Assembly (NCBI RefSeq): GCF_029541745.1
Contig: NZ_CP089746.1
Span: forward strand, 558,001-622,000
Source: Streptomyces sp. LX-29
GTDB lineage: Bacteria > Actinomycetota > Actinomycetes > Streptomycetales > Streptomycetaceae
DNA length: 64,000 bases
Reading direction: 5' to 3'
In this document: positions 25,721 to 33,498 of the stretch, one piece after another
Layout: every line of letters begins with the position of its first letter
Numbering within the stretch: position 1 is the stretch's first letter
The notes under the pieces: generated by a model
Database searches by the model: none
Told to the model about the DNA's origin: nothing
The model's input: the letters and a program-made list of their open reading frames with translations, nothing else
Program-made: the position numbers and the translations under genes

Positions 25721-27640
25721 TCAGGCCCGGCCGGCCGGCTCGGGTGTCCGGGGCGCGGGGGCGGCGTGCTCGTGGCGCATGTAGTAGAGCCGGAGCAGGT
25801 CCTCGTTGACCGCGGCGGGCGCGATGTGCACGTACTGCCCGGCGTCGGTGAACACCAGCCCGAGCGCCAGCCACTCGTCCAACAGGGCGGCCACCTCCGG
25901 CTCCTCGACGTCCCGCCCGGGCAGCCGGTCGCGCAGCTTGCGGGTCAGCGGGGTGAGCGCGTGCGGCTGGTCCAGCAGCCGGAACGCCGCCAGGTGCAGC
26001 GGCTCGGTCAGCTCCCGCACCCCCCAGTCGAACTTCCGCCGGCGGCTGACCAGGACGACGCGGTCGCCGAGGTCGGAGTGGGTGAGCCGGCTGTCGACGT
26101 TGTACTTCTTCCACTCCGTGAGCGCGTCGCTGAGCGCGTTCGCGGTGTCCTCGCCGATGCCGCGCTCCGGCGCCTCGAAGACATACGCGAGGTCGTACAG
26201 CTCATCCTCCGGAAGGTCGTAGGTGAAGCGGTAGTGCTTCTCGGGCCGCAGGTCGGAGAAGCCGAGTTCGGGCCGGTCGAAGTACGGGCTGAAGCGTTCG
26301 ATGGCGATCCGCGCGGACCGGTCGACCGGTGGGTTCAGATGCTCCAGGGCGGGGATCTGGGCGATGACCGGCTCGTAGTCGGCGTCCGTCTCCCCCGGGA
26401 AGCCGTGCAGGTAGTTCCAGGCGACGGACAGGCCCGTCTCCGCGCCGTCGCGCAGCATCCGCACGTTCTGGCAGCCGCTGACGCCCTTGTCCATCAGGCC
26501 CAGGACACGGCTGTTGAGGCTCTCGATGCCGGGCTGGACGTAGATCAGGCCGGCCTCGGCGAGGGTGCGCAGCTGGGCGCGGCGCATGTTCGCCTTGATC
26601 TCGATGTGCAGCCGCAGGTCGTGGCCGCTGTCGATGATCCGCGGCAGGACCGTGGTCAGGTAGCCCATGTCGAGGATGTTGTCGACGACGTACATGTCCA
26701 GGATCTTGTGTCGCCGGGAGAGCTCCATGATCTCTTCGTAGAAGGTGTCCGGGCTCTTGCTGCGGAACTGCATGAACGAGCCGTTGAGACCGCAGAAGGT
26801 GCAGTGGTGCTTCTCCCCCCACCAGCAGCCGCGGGCACCCTCCACCACCAGCTTCGGCTCCACCCAGGCGCGGGCCGTGGAGGCGGCGAGCCGCTCGAAG
26901 TAGCCGGTGTAGTCGGGCGGCAGGATGGCGGCGGGCGGCAGCGGTCTGGTGCTCATCGGGTTGACGACGCTGGCGCCGTCGGGGCCGCGGTGGCACAGCC
27001 CCGGCACGGCGTCGAGCGTGCCGCCGTCGCGGAGCGCGGTGAGCAGCGCGGGGAAGGCGGCCTCGCCCTCGCCGCGGATCACATGGTCCACGAAGGGGAA
27101 GTTGCGGTGTGCGGCGGCCCCCTGCTCCGCGTCGCAGTTGGCACCGCCGAAGACCGTCACGATGTGCGGGGCCAGCCGCTTGATCTCCCTGGCCGCGGCC
27201 AGCGCGGCGGTGTTCTGCTGGAAGGTGGAGGTGAACCCGACGACGTCCGGGGCGGCGGCGACGATCCGTTCGGCCGCCTCCCGCACGAAGCGCGGCACCG
27301 TCCGATGCAGTTGGAGTGTCTTCTCCAGCCGCGACGGGCGCAGCTTGTCCGACATCGCCGCCGCGAACTCCGCCACCCGCCACTCCGGGTCGTCGTACAG
27401 CGCGGAGGAGAAGACCCAGTCCCCGCAGCCCAGGAAGTAGGAGGAGAGCGCGTAGTACTCGTAGTCCGCGCTGGTGAAGGGGGTACGGGCGGTGATCCAG
27501 TCGGTGAACTCCAGATTGGCGTGCAGCACGTCGGCGTGCGCGCCGGGCACGCGTTCGTCGACGCTGCGCTTGAGGATGCCGAGCGCCAGGGACGGCAGAT
27601 CGATGGGAGACCAGGGCATGTTGACCAGCAGGACGCGCAT
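25721..27640 (-). CDS. B12-binding radical SAM RiPP maturase (RiPP maturation radical SAM protein 1 type)
   Basis: A 639-residue enzyme. The start is the ATG at 27640 (MRVLLVNMPWSPIDLPSLAL) behind GAGGAGCC; the longer frame to 27742 has no site. Residues 1-190 are a cobalamin-binding domain (VVGFTSTFQQNTAALAAARE, IVTVFGGANC). The radical SAM cluster motif is C272-x7-C280-x2-C283 in CWWGEKHHCTFCGLNG, wider than the common Cx3Cx2C and characteristic of the TIGR03975-like maturases. A ~150-residue C-terminal domain follows with winged-helix-like content. Members modify ribosomal peptides, often by C-methylation at unactivated carbons. The candidate substrate peptide is encoded 98 bp upstream. 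Confidence 0.92.
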   Translation of the reverse strand: MRVLLVNMPWSPIDLPSLALGILKRSVDERVPGAHADVLHANLEFTDWITARTPFTSADYEYYALSSYFLGCGDWVFSSALYDDPEWRVAEFAAAMSDKLRPSRLEKTLQLHRTVPRFVREAAERIVAAAPDVVGFTSTFQQNTAALAAAREIKRLAPHIVTVFGGANCDAEQGAAAHRNFPFVDHVIRGEGEAAFPALLTALRDGGTLDAVPGLCHRGPDGASVVNPMSTRPLPPAAILPPDYTGYFERLAASTARAWVEPKLVVEGARGCWWGEKHHCTFCGLNGSFMQFRSKSPDTFYEEIMELSRRHKILDMYVVDNILDMGYLTTVLPRIIDSGHDLRLHIEIKANMRRAQLRTLAEAGLIYVQPGIESLNSRVLGLMDKGVSGCQNVRMLRDGAETGLSVAWNYLHGFPGETDADYEPVIAQIPALEHLNPPVDRSARIAIERFSPYFDRPELGFSDLRPEKHYRFTYDLPEDELYDLAYVFEAPERGIGEDTANALSDALTEWKKYNVDSRLTHSDLGDRVVLVSRRRKFDWGVRELTEPLHLAAFRLLDQPHALTPLTRKLRDRLPGRDVEEPEVAALLDEWLALGLVFTDAGQYVHIAPAAVNEDLLRLYYMRHEHAAPAPRTPEPAGRA

Positions 27641-27697
27641 GACGGCTCCTCGGCGGGAGGTACGGAGAAGGGCGGGAGTAACGGCGCGGGGTCGTGA

Positions 27698-27731
27698 CCG
27701 GTCGGCCCGGTGGTCGGACCGGGCCGACCGG
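27698..27731 (-). terminator. Intra-operon hairpin between the peptide gene and the maturase
   Basis: Perfect 14-bp arms (27698-27711 and 27718-27731, CCGGTCGGCCCGGT and its complement) with a 6-nt loop start 8 bp past the peptide stop codon. This position suits partial termination or mRNA 3'-end protection, giving more precursor transcript than maturase transcript. Confidence 0.75.
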
Positions 27732-27738
27732 AGAGGAG

Positions 27739-27858
27739 TCACTCCTCCTCGCTGTCCTCCGCGTTACGGAACGGGACGGTGACGCTGATCATCACGCCCG
27801 GCTTCCGGTTCTCCTCGTCGCCCATCAGCGGGTCGTTCTGGATGATGTCCTTCTGCAC
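27739..27858 (-). CDS. Candidate RiPP precursor peptide, 39 residues
   Basis: A 39-codon gene from GTG (27858) to TGA (27739), with AGGGGG 7 bases ahead of the start. It begins 5 bp after the S9 peptidase stop and ends 98 bp before the maturase. The peptide is acidic and strongly patterned: a leader-like half MQKDIIQNDPLMGDEENR, a beta-branched hydrophobic stretch KPGVMISVTVPFR, and an acidic tail NAEDSEEE. It has no Cys, Trp or Tyr. I do not recognise the family. Position inside a maturase-peptidase-exporter operon is the reason for the call. Likely modified residues are the Val/Ile/Met/Thr/Pro of the core stretch. Confidence 0.75.
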   Translation of the reverse strand: MQKDIIQNDPLMGDEENRKPGVMISVTVPFRNAEDSEEE

Positions 27859-27863
27859 GGCTG

Positions 27864-29894
27864 CTACCCCCTCTCCACAGGTCGGCCGGCGGTGCCGGCG
27901 TCGGTGGTGCGTTCGTCGGGAGGACCGTCGGTGCGGCCACCGCTCGTCGGTGGCACGGTCACCGATGACGCCGGTGGCGTGGCCGCTCCCGTCGCCCCCG
28001 CGCCCTCGGCTGCGGGTGGTCGGGTGCTCCTCGCGCCGTGGGCCCCGCGCAGCCCTCGGCCGAGGAAGGTCATCGCGCGGCGCAGCACCGCGATGTGCTC
28101 GCCGCCGAGGTAGCCGTCGTGACCGGTGTCCAGCCACATCGCCTCGTGCGGGACGCCGGCCGCGGTGAGCGCCGACAGATAGCTCCGGATCTGTCCGGGT
28201 GGGCACTTGGCGTCCCGGGTGCCCGCCACCACCAGCAGCGGCGCGCGGACGCGGGCCGCGTACCGGAGGGGCGAGCTGCGGGCGTAGCGCTCGGGCACCT
28301 CCTCGGGCGTGCCCCCGAACAGCGCCTCGTCCAGGGCGCGCAGGGCGGGGGTGCCGAGGCGGTGCGCCAGCGCGCAGTCGGCCACCGGCTTGACCGCCAC
28401 CCCGGCCTGCCAGAGGTCCGGGCGGGTGCCCAGGGCGAGCAGCACCAGGTAGCCGCCCCAGGAGGTGCCCCACAGTCCCACCGCGTCGGGTCGGACCAGC
28501 CCGCGGCGGAGCACCTCGGCGCGGACCGCGGCGAGGTCGGCGACCTGGGTGAGCCCCACGCCTTCCCGGTAGGCGCCGCGCCAGCGCGGCCCGTAGCCGG
28601 TGGACCCCCGGTAGTTGACGCGCGCGACCGCGTATCCGGACGCGACCAGCGAGTGCGCCATCGGGTCGTAGGCGTCCCGGTCGTGGTCGGCGGGCCCGCC
28701 GTGCACCAGGAAGACCAGGGGCGGCCGCGACCCGTCGGTGTCGGGCAGACCGAGCAGGGTGTGCACCGGCCCGTCGGCGCCCTCGGTCCACAGCTCGGTG
28801 TGCCGGCCCGGCACCCGTCCGGCCGGGGTGCCGACGGTCGGCAGCCGGGTCCGGCCGGTGGAGCACAGCCGGGGCGGGGTGGCCGAGTCGGTCCAGAGGT
28901 AGTGGACCTCGTCATCGCCGCGCGGTGCGGCGTCCAGCACGGTGCCGGCCGGCACCGGGATCGGCACCCGGGTACGCCGGAGGAGGTCGACGGCGAACAG
29001 CCGGCTGCGGCCCCATCGGTCCTGGCGGACCAGCACCCGTCCGCCGTCCGGGTACCAGCGGGCGGTGATCTCGGTGTCGAACGCGCACCAGGCGTGGGTC
29101 TCCGGACCGGCGCCGGGACTCCAGGTGGCGAGGGTGTAACCGTCGCCGTGCTCACGGACGAGCAGCAGTTCGGACGTGGGCCGGCGGGTCGGCCGGGATG
29201 GGGCGCGGTGGGGCGACGACGCGGGGGCGGGACGGCCACCCGAGGCCGGGTCGCCCGACCGCCGAGCGCCGGCCGGGGCGAAGCCGAGGGCCCAGATCCG
29301 GCCGCGCCGGCCGGAGAGCCGCGCCAGCGGGGTGCCGTCGGTCCGGTACACCGTGACCGCCCGCGGTCCGGCCGCGGTGGTGGAGACGGCGATCAGCTCG
29401 CCGTTCGCGGAGAGCCCGGCGAGGACGGCGGGGCCGGCGACCCGCAGCACCCGGCGGGCGGAGCGACCCGGTACGCCCAGATACACGCTCAGGCCCTCGG
29501 CGTCGCCCAGGCCGACGGCGACCGTGCCGTCGGCGGCCGAGGCCAGGCCGCGCGGGGTGCCCGGGGGTACGCCCAGCAGGGCCGGCCGGTCCGGTCCGCC
29601 CCGGAACGGCTGGCGGCGCCAGCCGCCGACGCCGTCGCGGTCCTCGTCGAACCACCAGATGGCGGCGTCGGCTCCGATGGCGCAGTGCAACGTGCCGTAC
29701 GGCCGGTCGGTGACCTGGCGGGCGCGGCCGGTCCGGCCGTCCCAGGCGAAGATCTCGCACCGTCCGCCCGCGTCGCCGGTGAGGGTCATGAGCGCCGGAT
29801 CGGTGGGACAGACCTCGGGGAGCTCGGCCCGGTAGATCGCGAACCGGGGCCCGTCGCCGCCGGTCGCCCCCGTGGCGGAGGCCGGGGCGCTCAC
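27864..29894 (-). CDS. S9 family (prolyl oligopeptidase-type) serine peptidase
   Basis: A 676-residue protein with an N-terminal beta-propeller (~1-400) and a C-terminal alpha/beta-hydrolase domain. The nucleophile Ser478 is in GLWGTSWGGYLVLL, the acid in VVAGTRDAKCPPG, and the catalytic His in WLDTGHDGYLGGEH. It has no signal peptide. The GTG at 29894 overlaps the exporter stop as GTGA. A ~45-residue Pro/Thr/Ala tail follows the catalytic domain. Sitting immediately before the peptide gene, it is the obvious candidate to remove leader or tail from the modified peptide, perhaps at one of the peptide's Pro residues. A long continuous frame into the MFS gene is an artefact of frame sharing. Confidence 0.9.
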   Translation of the reverse strand: MSAPASATGATGGDGPRFAIYRAELPEVCPTDPALMTLTGDAGGRCEIFAWDGRTGRARQVTDRPYGTLHCAIGADAAIWWFDEDRDGVGGWRRQPFRGGPDRPALLGVPPGTPRGLASAADGTVAVGLGDAEGLSVYLGVPGRSARRVLRVAGPAVLAGLSANGELIAVSTTAAGPRAVTVYRTDGTPLARLSGRRGRIWALGFAPAGARRSGDPASGGRPAPASSPHRAPSRPTRRPTSELLLVREHGDGYTLATWSPGAGPETHAWCAFDTEITARWYPDGGRVLVRQDRWGRSRLFAVDLLRRTRVPIPVPAGTVLDAAPRGDDEVHYLWTDSATPPRLCSTGRTRLPTVGTPAGRVPGRHTELWTEGADGPVHTLLGLPDTDGSRPPLVFLVHGGPADHDRDAYDPMAHSLVASGYAVARVNYRGSTGYGPRWRGAYREGVGLTQVADLAAVRAEVLRRGLVRPDAVGLWGTSWGGYLVLLALGTRPDLWQAGVAVKPVADCALAHRLGTPALRALDEALFGGTPEEVPERYARSSPLRYAARVRAPLLVVAGTRDAKCPPGQIRSYLSALTAAGVPHEAMWLDTGHDGYLGGEHIAVLRRAMTFLGRGLRGAHGARSTRPPAAEGAGATGAATPPASSVTVPPTSGGRTDGPPDERTTDAGTAGRPVERG

Positions 29895-31297
29895 GCGGAC
29901 CTGCCCGGTAGGGAGCCGGCGAGGGCCGCCCGGGTGGTCCACGCGGCGACCGCGGCCAGCAGCACCGCGCAGCCGGCGCTGGTCGCGGCCGGGCCGAAGC
30001 CGTCGGCGCACGCCCCGGCCATGATGGGCGCGAGCGCCGCGGCGGCGCCGGCGGCGGTGGCGAGGGCCGCGCCGGTGCGGGCCTGAAGGTGCGGCGGTGT
30101 CACCGCCACGGCGTGCGCCTGGAGCACCACGGTGACGACCGCGGTCAGCAGCGACAGCGCGCCGAACAGCACCCCGTACGCCCAGAGTCGGTCGGTCAGG
30201 GCGAGGCCCGCCGCGATCGGCACCATGAGCCAGGACACCGCCACCAGGCCGGCGGCCGGGGAGAGTCTGCGCGCCAGCCGGGGAGCGGCCAACGACCCGA
30301 CCAGCCCGGCCCCGCCCGCACAGGAGAGCGCCAGTCCCAGGGCCGAGGCGTGTGTTCCGTCGCCGCCGACGCGGAAGACGACGCTGTAGTAGAGGCCGCC
30401 CAGGGCGCCGCCCACGGCCGTGGTCCACAGCAACACCAGCCGGAGGAACGGGGTGTCGAGGGCCAGCCGTACTCCCGCGCCGACCTCGGTGGCGGTGGCG
30501 CGCCACGCGGTCCGGGGTGGCCCCGCCGACGCCTCCGTTCCGACGCCCGGACTCGGAGCGGGGCTCGGGTCGGGGACGGGGACGGGGGACGGGCCGGGGA
30601 CGGGGGCGGTCGGGTCGGGGGCGGGGGCGGGGGCGGGGGTCAGATCGGATCGCATGCGGCGTACGCACACCGCGGCGACGAGATACGACACGGCGTCCGC
30701 CAGGAACGGCAGCCAGCGGAACCACTGGTAGAGCCAGCCGCCGAGGACCGGGCCGGCCACCACGGCACCCTGTTCGCCGGCCTGGAGTCGGGAGACCACC
30801 CGGGGGTAGTCGGCCCGGGGGGCGACGGCCGCCACCGTGCCGCTGGCGGCGGCCTCCTGACAGGAGGTCGCGAAGCGCTCCACCACGAGCGCGGTGAGCA
30901 CATGGGCCCAGACGACGTGCCCCAGGGCGGCCGCCGCGGCGACCGACCCCATCGCCATGGCGGACACGGTGGCCGACCAGACCATCACCCGCTTCCGGGC
31001 GCCGCGGTCCGCCAGCACCGCGGCGTAGGGGGCCAGGAGGAGCCCGGCCCCCAGGGAGGCCCCGGTGATCAGTCCGATCGCGGCCGGTGACTGCCCGAGC
31101 GACAGCAGGAAGACGGGCAGCACCAGCCCGGAGATCTGCGTGCCCAGGGCGTCGGAGGTGTTCGCCCACCAGTACAGCCGCACATCCCTGCCGGAGGCGG
31201 GCCGCGGCGGCGTCGCCGCGACGGAACCGTCCTCGCCCACCGTGGAAAGGGCCGTGGAGTCGCCGGACTCCCCCTTCCCTCCCGCAGCGGCGGCCAT
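29891..31297 (-). CDS. MFS transporter, likely exporter of the RiPP
   Basis: A 468-residue major facilitator protein with 12 predicted helices and a central cytoplasmic loop carrying a Pro-Ala/Pro-Asp/Pro-Val repeat linker, coded by near-tandem GGGGACGGGGGC-type repeats. Helix 1 begins RLYWWANTSDALGTQISGLV; the loop-2 motif is LADRGARKRVMVWSA. I chose the ATG at 31297 behind GGAGCCGGTG; a longer form from 31441 adds 48 polar residues and cannot be excluded. It is the first gene of the leftward RiPP operon and overlaps the peptidase by 4 bp. Export or self-protection is the likely job. Confidence 0.85.
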   Translation of the reverse strand: MAAAAGGKGESGDSTALSTVGEDGSVAATPPRPASGRDVRLYWWANTSDALGTQISGLVLPVFLLSLGQSPAAIGLITGASLGAGLLLAPYAAVLADRGARKRVMVWSATVSAMAMGSVAAAAALGHVVWAHVLTALVVERFATSCQEAAASGTVAAVAPRADYPRVVSRLQAGEQGAVVAGPVLGGWLYQWFRWLPFLADAVSYLVAAVCVRRMRSDLTPAPAPAPDPTAPVPGPSPVPVPDPSPAPSPGVGTEASAGPPRTAWRATATEVGAGVRLALDTPFLRLVLLWTTAVGGALGGLYYSVVFRVGGDGTHASALGLALSCAGGAGLVGSLAAPRLARRLSPAAGLVAVSWLMVPIAAGLALTDRLWAYGVLFGALSLLTAVVTVVLQAHAVAVTPPHLQARTGAALATAAGAAAALAPIMAGACADGFGPAATSAGCAVLLAAVAAWTTRAALAGSLPGRSA

Positions 31298-31709
31298 CAC
31301 CGGCTCCGGTGCGACACCCGCTTCTCGGGAGGTGTGGGTGGTGGACCAGCCGCCGTGCTCCGCGGCAGGCACATCGGGGATAAGGCTCCGCGTCTGCGTG
31401 CGCCGCTTCTTCGTTCCACTCCGGCCCCCTGTCGAGCGCATCCCCCGCGAGAATCACGAAGATCGGCGATCGTCGGTGATACAGCGGTGAAGGAAATGTG
31501 CGTCAAGTGAAACTCCGGCGGAGTCTAGCCAGGGGGTAACCCGCCCACAAGACTCCGCGCACACGCCGCGGCGGGGACCGCGCACAGCCGACCGCACACC
31601 GCTGCGGCGGGCCGCGCGCAACCGGCCGCACACCGCCGGGCGCCACGCGCACCCGTCACCCCCGTGCCCCCGACCCGTCAGCGGCTCGGGGGCACGGCCG
31701 GTGACTCCG
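31298..31709. other. Promoter region of the RiPP operon and GC-rich repeat spacer
   Basis: The right boundary of the RiPP operon. Bases 31442-31560 are relatively AT-rich (gatcttcgtgattctcg, ggaaatgtgcgtcaagtgaaact) and probably hold the operon promoter. Bases 31565-31655 contain imperfect repeats of ccgcacaccgccgcgg type. No convincing ORF is present apart from the possible N-terminal extension of the exporter. Confidence 0.4.
31664..31695 (-). terminator. Terminator hairpin of the F420-reductase-like gene
   Basis: Arms GTGCCCCCGA (31664-31673) and TCGGGGGCAC (31686-31695) pair perfectly around a 12-nt loop, 15 bp after the leftward stop codon at 31710. Confidence 0.65.
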
Positions 31710-32369
31710 CTAGGCCCGGAACGCCTCCGGCCGCTCCGGCGATGCGGCGGCCAGGGCCTCGGTGACGCCCTCGACTCCGGCCCGCAGGCCGTAGACGGGG
31801 GTGTCGGGCTGCTGGCGCCAGGACTCGTCGATGCCGCCGGAGTCCACCGAGTCGAAGCCGAGTTCGTCGATGAGGTCGCGAACCGCCTGCTTGGCCGTCT
31901 CGTCGTCTCCGGCGACCGGCAGCGCGATGCGCTCCGGGTCCCCCTTGGGGCGCGGCCTCTCCAGGATGTCCTGGGCGTAGGTGCCGTTGAACGCCTTGAC
32001 GACGGGGTGGCCGAGGTGCCGCTCGGTCCAGCGGCTCTCCGTCAGCCCCTCCTCGATCGCGGCGATCCTGCCGTCACGCTCCTTGGGGTAGTAGTTGCCG
32101 GTGTCGATGACGGCGACGCCGTCCGCGGCCCCGTCGAGCAGCCCCTTCGGAAGGTCGGGGATGTTCTTCAGCGGGATCGTGACCACCACGATCCGCGCCC
32201 CGTGCGCCGCCTCGGCCACGGTGACGGGGGTGGCGCCGGTCTCCTCGGCGAGCGCGCTCAGGGTCTGCGGGCCCCGCGAGTTGGCCACGGCCACATCGTG
32301 GCCGAGCGCGGTGAGACGCCGGGTCAGATTGCCGCCGATGTTGCCTGCGCCGATGATGCCGATCTTCAT
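31710..32369 (-). CDS. NADPH-dependent F420 reductase-like oxidoreductase
   Basis: A 219-residue Rossmann-fold protein opening MKIGIIGAGNIGGNLTRRLT with the GxGxxG dinucleotide site and NSRGP at the end of the second strand, which suits NADPH phosphate binding. Later motifs (VTIPLKNIPDLPKGLL, VIDTGNYYP, VVKAFNGTYAQDI) match the F420_oxidored group. The ATG at 32369 follows GGAAGG. It is a single gene with a terminator just downstream. Many streptomycete homologues are annotated as NADP oxidoreductases with unknown substrates, so F420 use is likely but not shown. Confidence 0.85.
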   Translation of the reverse strand: MKIGIIGAGNIGGNLTRRLTALGHDVAVANSRGPQTLSALAEETGATPVTVAEAAHGARIVVVTIPLKNIPDLPKGLLDGAADGVAVIDTGNYYPKERDGRIAAIEEGLTESRWTERHLGHPVVKAFNGTYAQDILERPRPKGDPERIALPVAGDDETAKQAVRDLIDELGFDSVDSGGIDESWRQQPDTPVYGLRAGVEGVTEALAAASPERPEAFRA

Positions 32370-32860
32370 GAGGTGTCGGTCCTTCCCGAGCTCTCGGTGA
32401 TGTCGCGTCCGGGGGCGCGCCGTCCCGGCCACATGATCGACAACATCCCGGCCCGACTCCTTGTTCCCGCCGCTCCCCCTTCTTACGGCCGCCCTCGGAT
32501 CTGACGCTCCGCGCCCGCTCGGACCGTCCGGCCGCCCTGGCCGTCGCCGACCCGCGGCCGGACGACACCGGCTACGCGCTCCACGTCGACCGAACCGCCA
32601 CCGTCGATCTCCGGCAGCGGCACGACGTTGCTGGTGGCGCGGAAGGCGGCACCGACCGGCCCGGAGGGTCTGACGGCACCCGGGCCGGTCGGACCCTCTC
32701 GATGCCCCTTCCGGCCCTGGGGTCGGGACGCCCCGGGGTGGATGCTGAGGGAGAGGCGGATCGGGAACCCCTCGACCACGGCGGGCGATCGTTCGGACGG
32801 CTGCCGCCCGCGCGGGGTGCACGACCTGTCGGGCAGGGCCCAGACCGAGGAGGCGACGAC
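32370..32860. other. Intergenic region without a recognisable gene
   Basis: About 490 bp between divergent genes. Frames on both strands stay open because of base composition, but none has a convincing start, ribosome site or family motif. Bases 32400-32500 (cttgttcccgccgctccccc) are somewhat AT-richer and may contain the oxidoreductase promoter. Confidence 0.4.
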
Positions 32861-33337
32861 GTGATCACAAGGTCCGGAGTCTTCGGCGCGATGTCGGAGG
32901 AGTACTACGGGCGGCTGACGGCGCTGGCCCACGAGGTGTCGTTCCCCGTGGGAGAGCGGATCTTCGAGGAGGGTGGCGACGCCGACCGCTTCTGGATCGT
33001 CCGCACCGGAACGGTCGCGCTCGACCTGCGCATTCCCGGCCGACGCGCCGCGGTCGTCGAGACCGTCGGGCCGGGCGAGCTGCTGGGCTGGTCCTGGCTG
33101 ATCCCGCCCCGCCGCTGGCATCTGGGAGCGGAGGCGAGCACGCCGGTACGCGCCCACGCGTTCGACGCGGCGGAGGTCCGCGCCCTGTGCGCGAAGGATC
33201 CCGGGTTGGACCACGCGGTGTCCACCCACGCGGCCGCGGTGGTCGCGCGCCGGCTCAGGGCCTCCCGGACCCGGCTGCTGGACCTGCTCACCGAGCACGG
33301 CGGTCCGGGCGGGATGCCGCGATGGGTGGTGCCGTGA
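32861..33337 (+). CDS. Stand-alone cyclic nucleotide-binding domain protein (Crp/Fnr sensor domain only)
   Basis: A 158-residue protein with one cNMP-binding beta-roll (VSFPVGERIFEEGGDADRFW, IVRTGTVALDLRIPG, VETVGPGELLGWSWLIPP) and a short C-terminal dimer helix (VVARRLRASRTRLLDLL). There is no DNA-binding helix-turn-helix, so it is not a complete Crp-type regulator. The GTG at 32861 has GGAGG 8 bases upstream. The frame extends to 32702, but that part lacks family features. Such proteins may sense ligands for a partner; the rsbU-type phosphatase encoded nearby on the other strand is one possibility. The link is speculative. Confidence 0.75.
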   Translation: MITRSGVFGAMSEEYYGRLTALAHEVSFPVGERIFEEGGDADRFWIVRTGTVALDLRIPGRRAAVVETVGPGELLGWSWLIPPRRWHLGAEASTPVRAHAFDAAEVRALCAKDPGLDHAVSTHAAAVVARRLRASRTRLLDLLTEHGGPGGMPRWVVP

Positions 33338-33414
33338 GCCGCGCCGCGGACCACGGTGGTCTGCCGCGCCGCGGCACCACGATGGTCTGCCGCGCCGCGG
33401 CACCACGGTGGCCT
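33338..33414 (+). repeat. Three tandem 25-26 bp repeats after the cNMP-domain gene
   Basis: Copies at 33338-33362, 33363-33388 and 33389-33414 share GCCGCGCCGCGG followed by ACCACGGTGG. Each is internally self-complementary (CCGCGGC, CCACGGTGG), so the array can fold into hairpins and may end transcription of the gene just before it. Confidence 0.75.
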
Positions 33415-33498
33415 CCGGCCGGCCGATGAGCGGTCTCCGCCCCTCGATGAAGGGGTCTTCGATACCGATGGGGGCGACAGGGCCGCCCTGACCACCCA

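Noticed and set aside
27864..31457. A single 1197-codon minus-strand frame
   Set aside because: The upstream half is a shadow of the MFS exporter. The S9 peptidase starts at the GTG at 29894, which overlaps the exporter stop.
32702..32860. N-terminal extension of the cNMP-binding protein
   Set aside because: The residues encoded are Gly/Arg-rich without domain features; the GTG at 32861 has GGAGG and gives a normal domain start.
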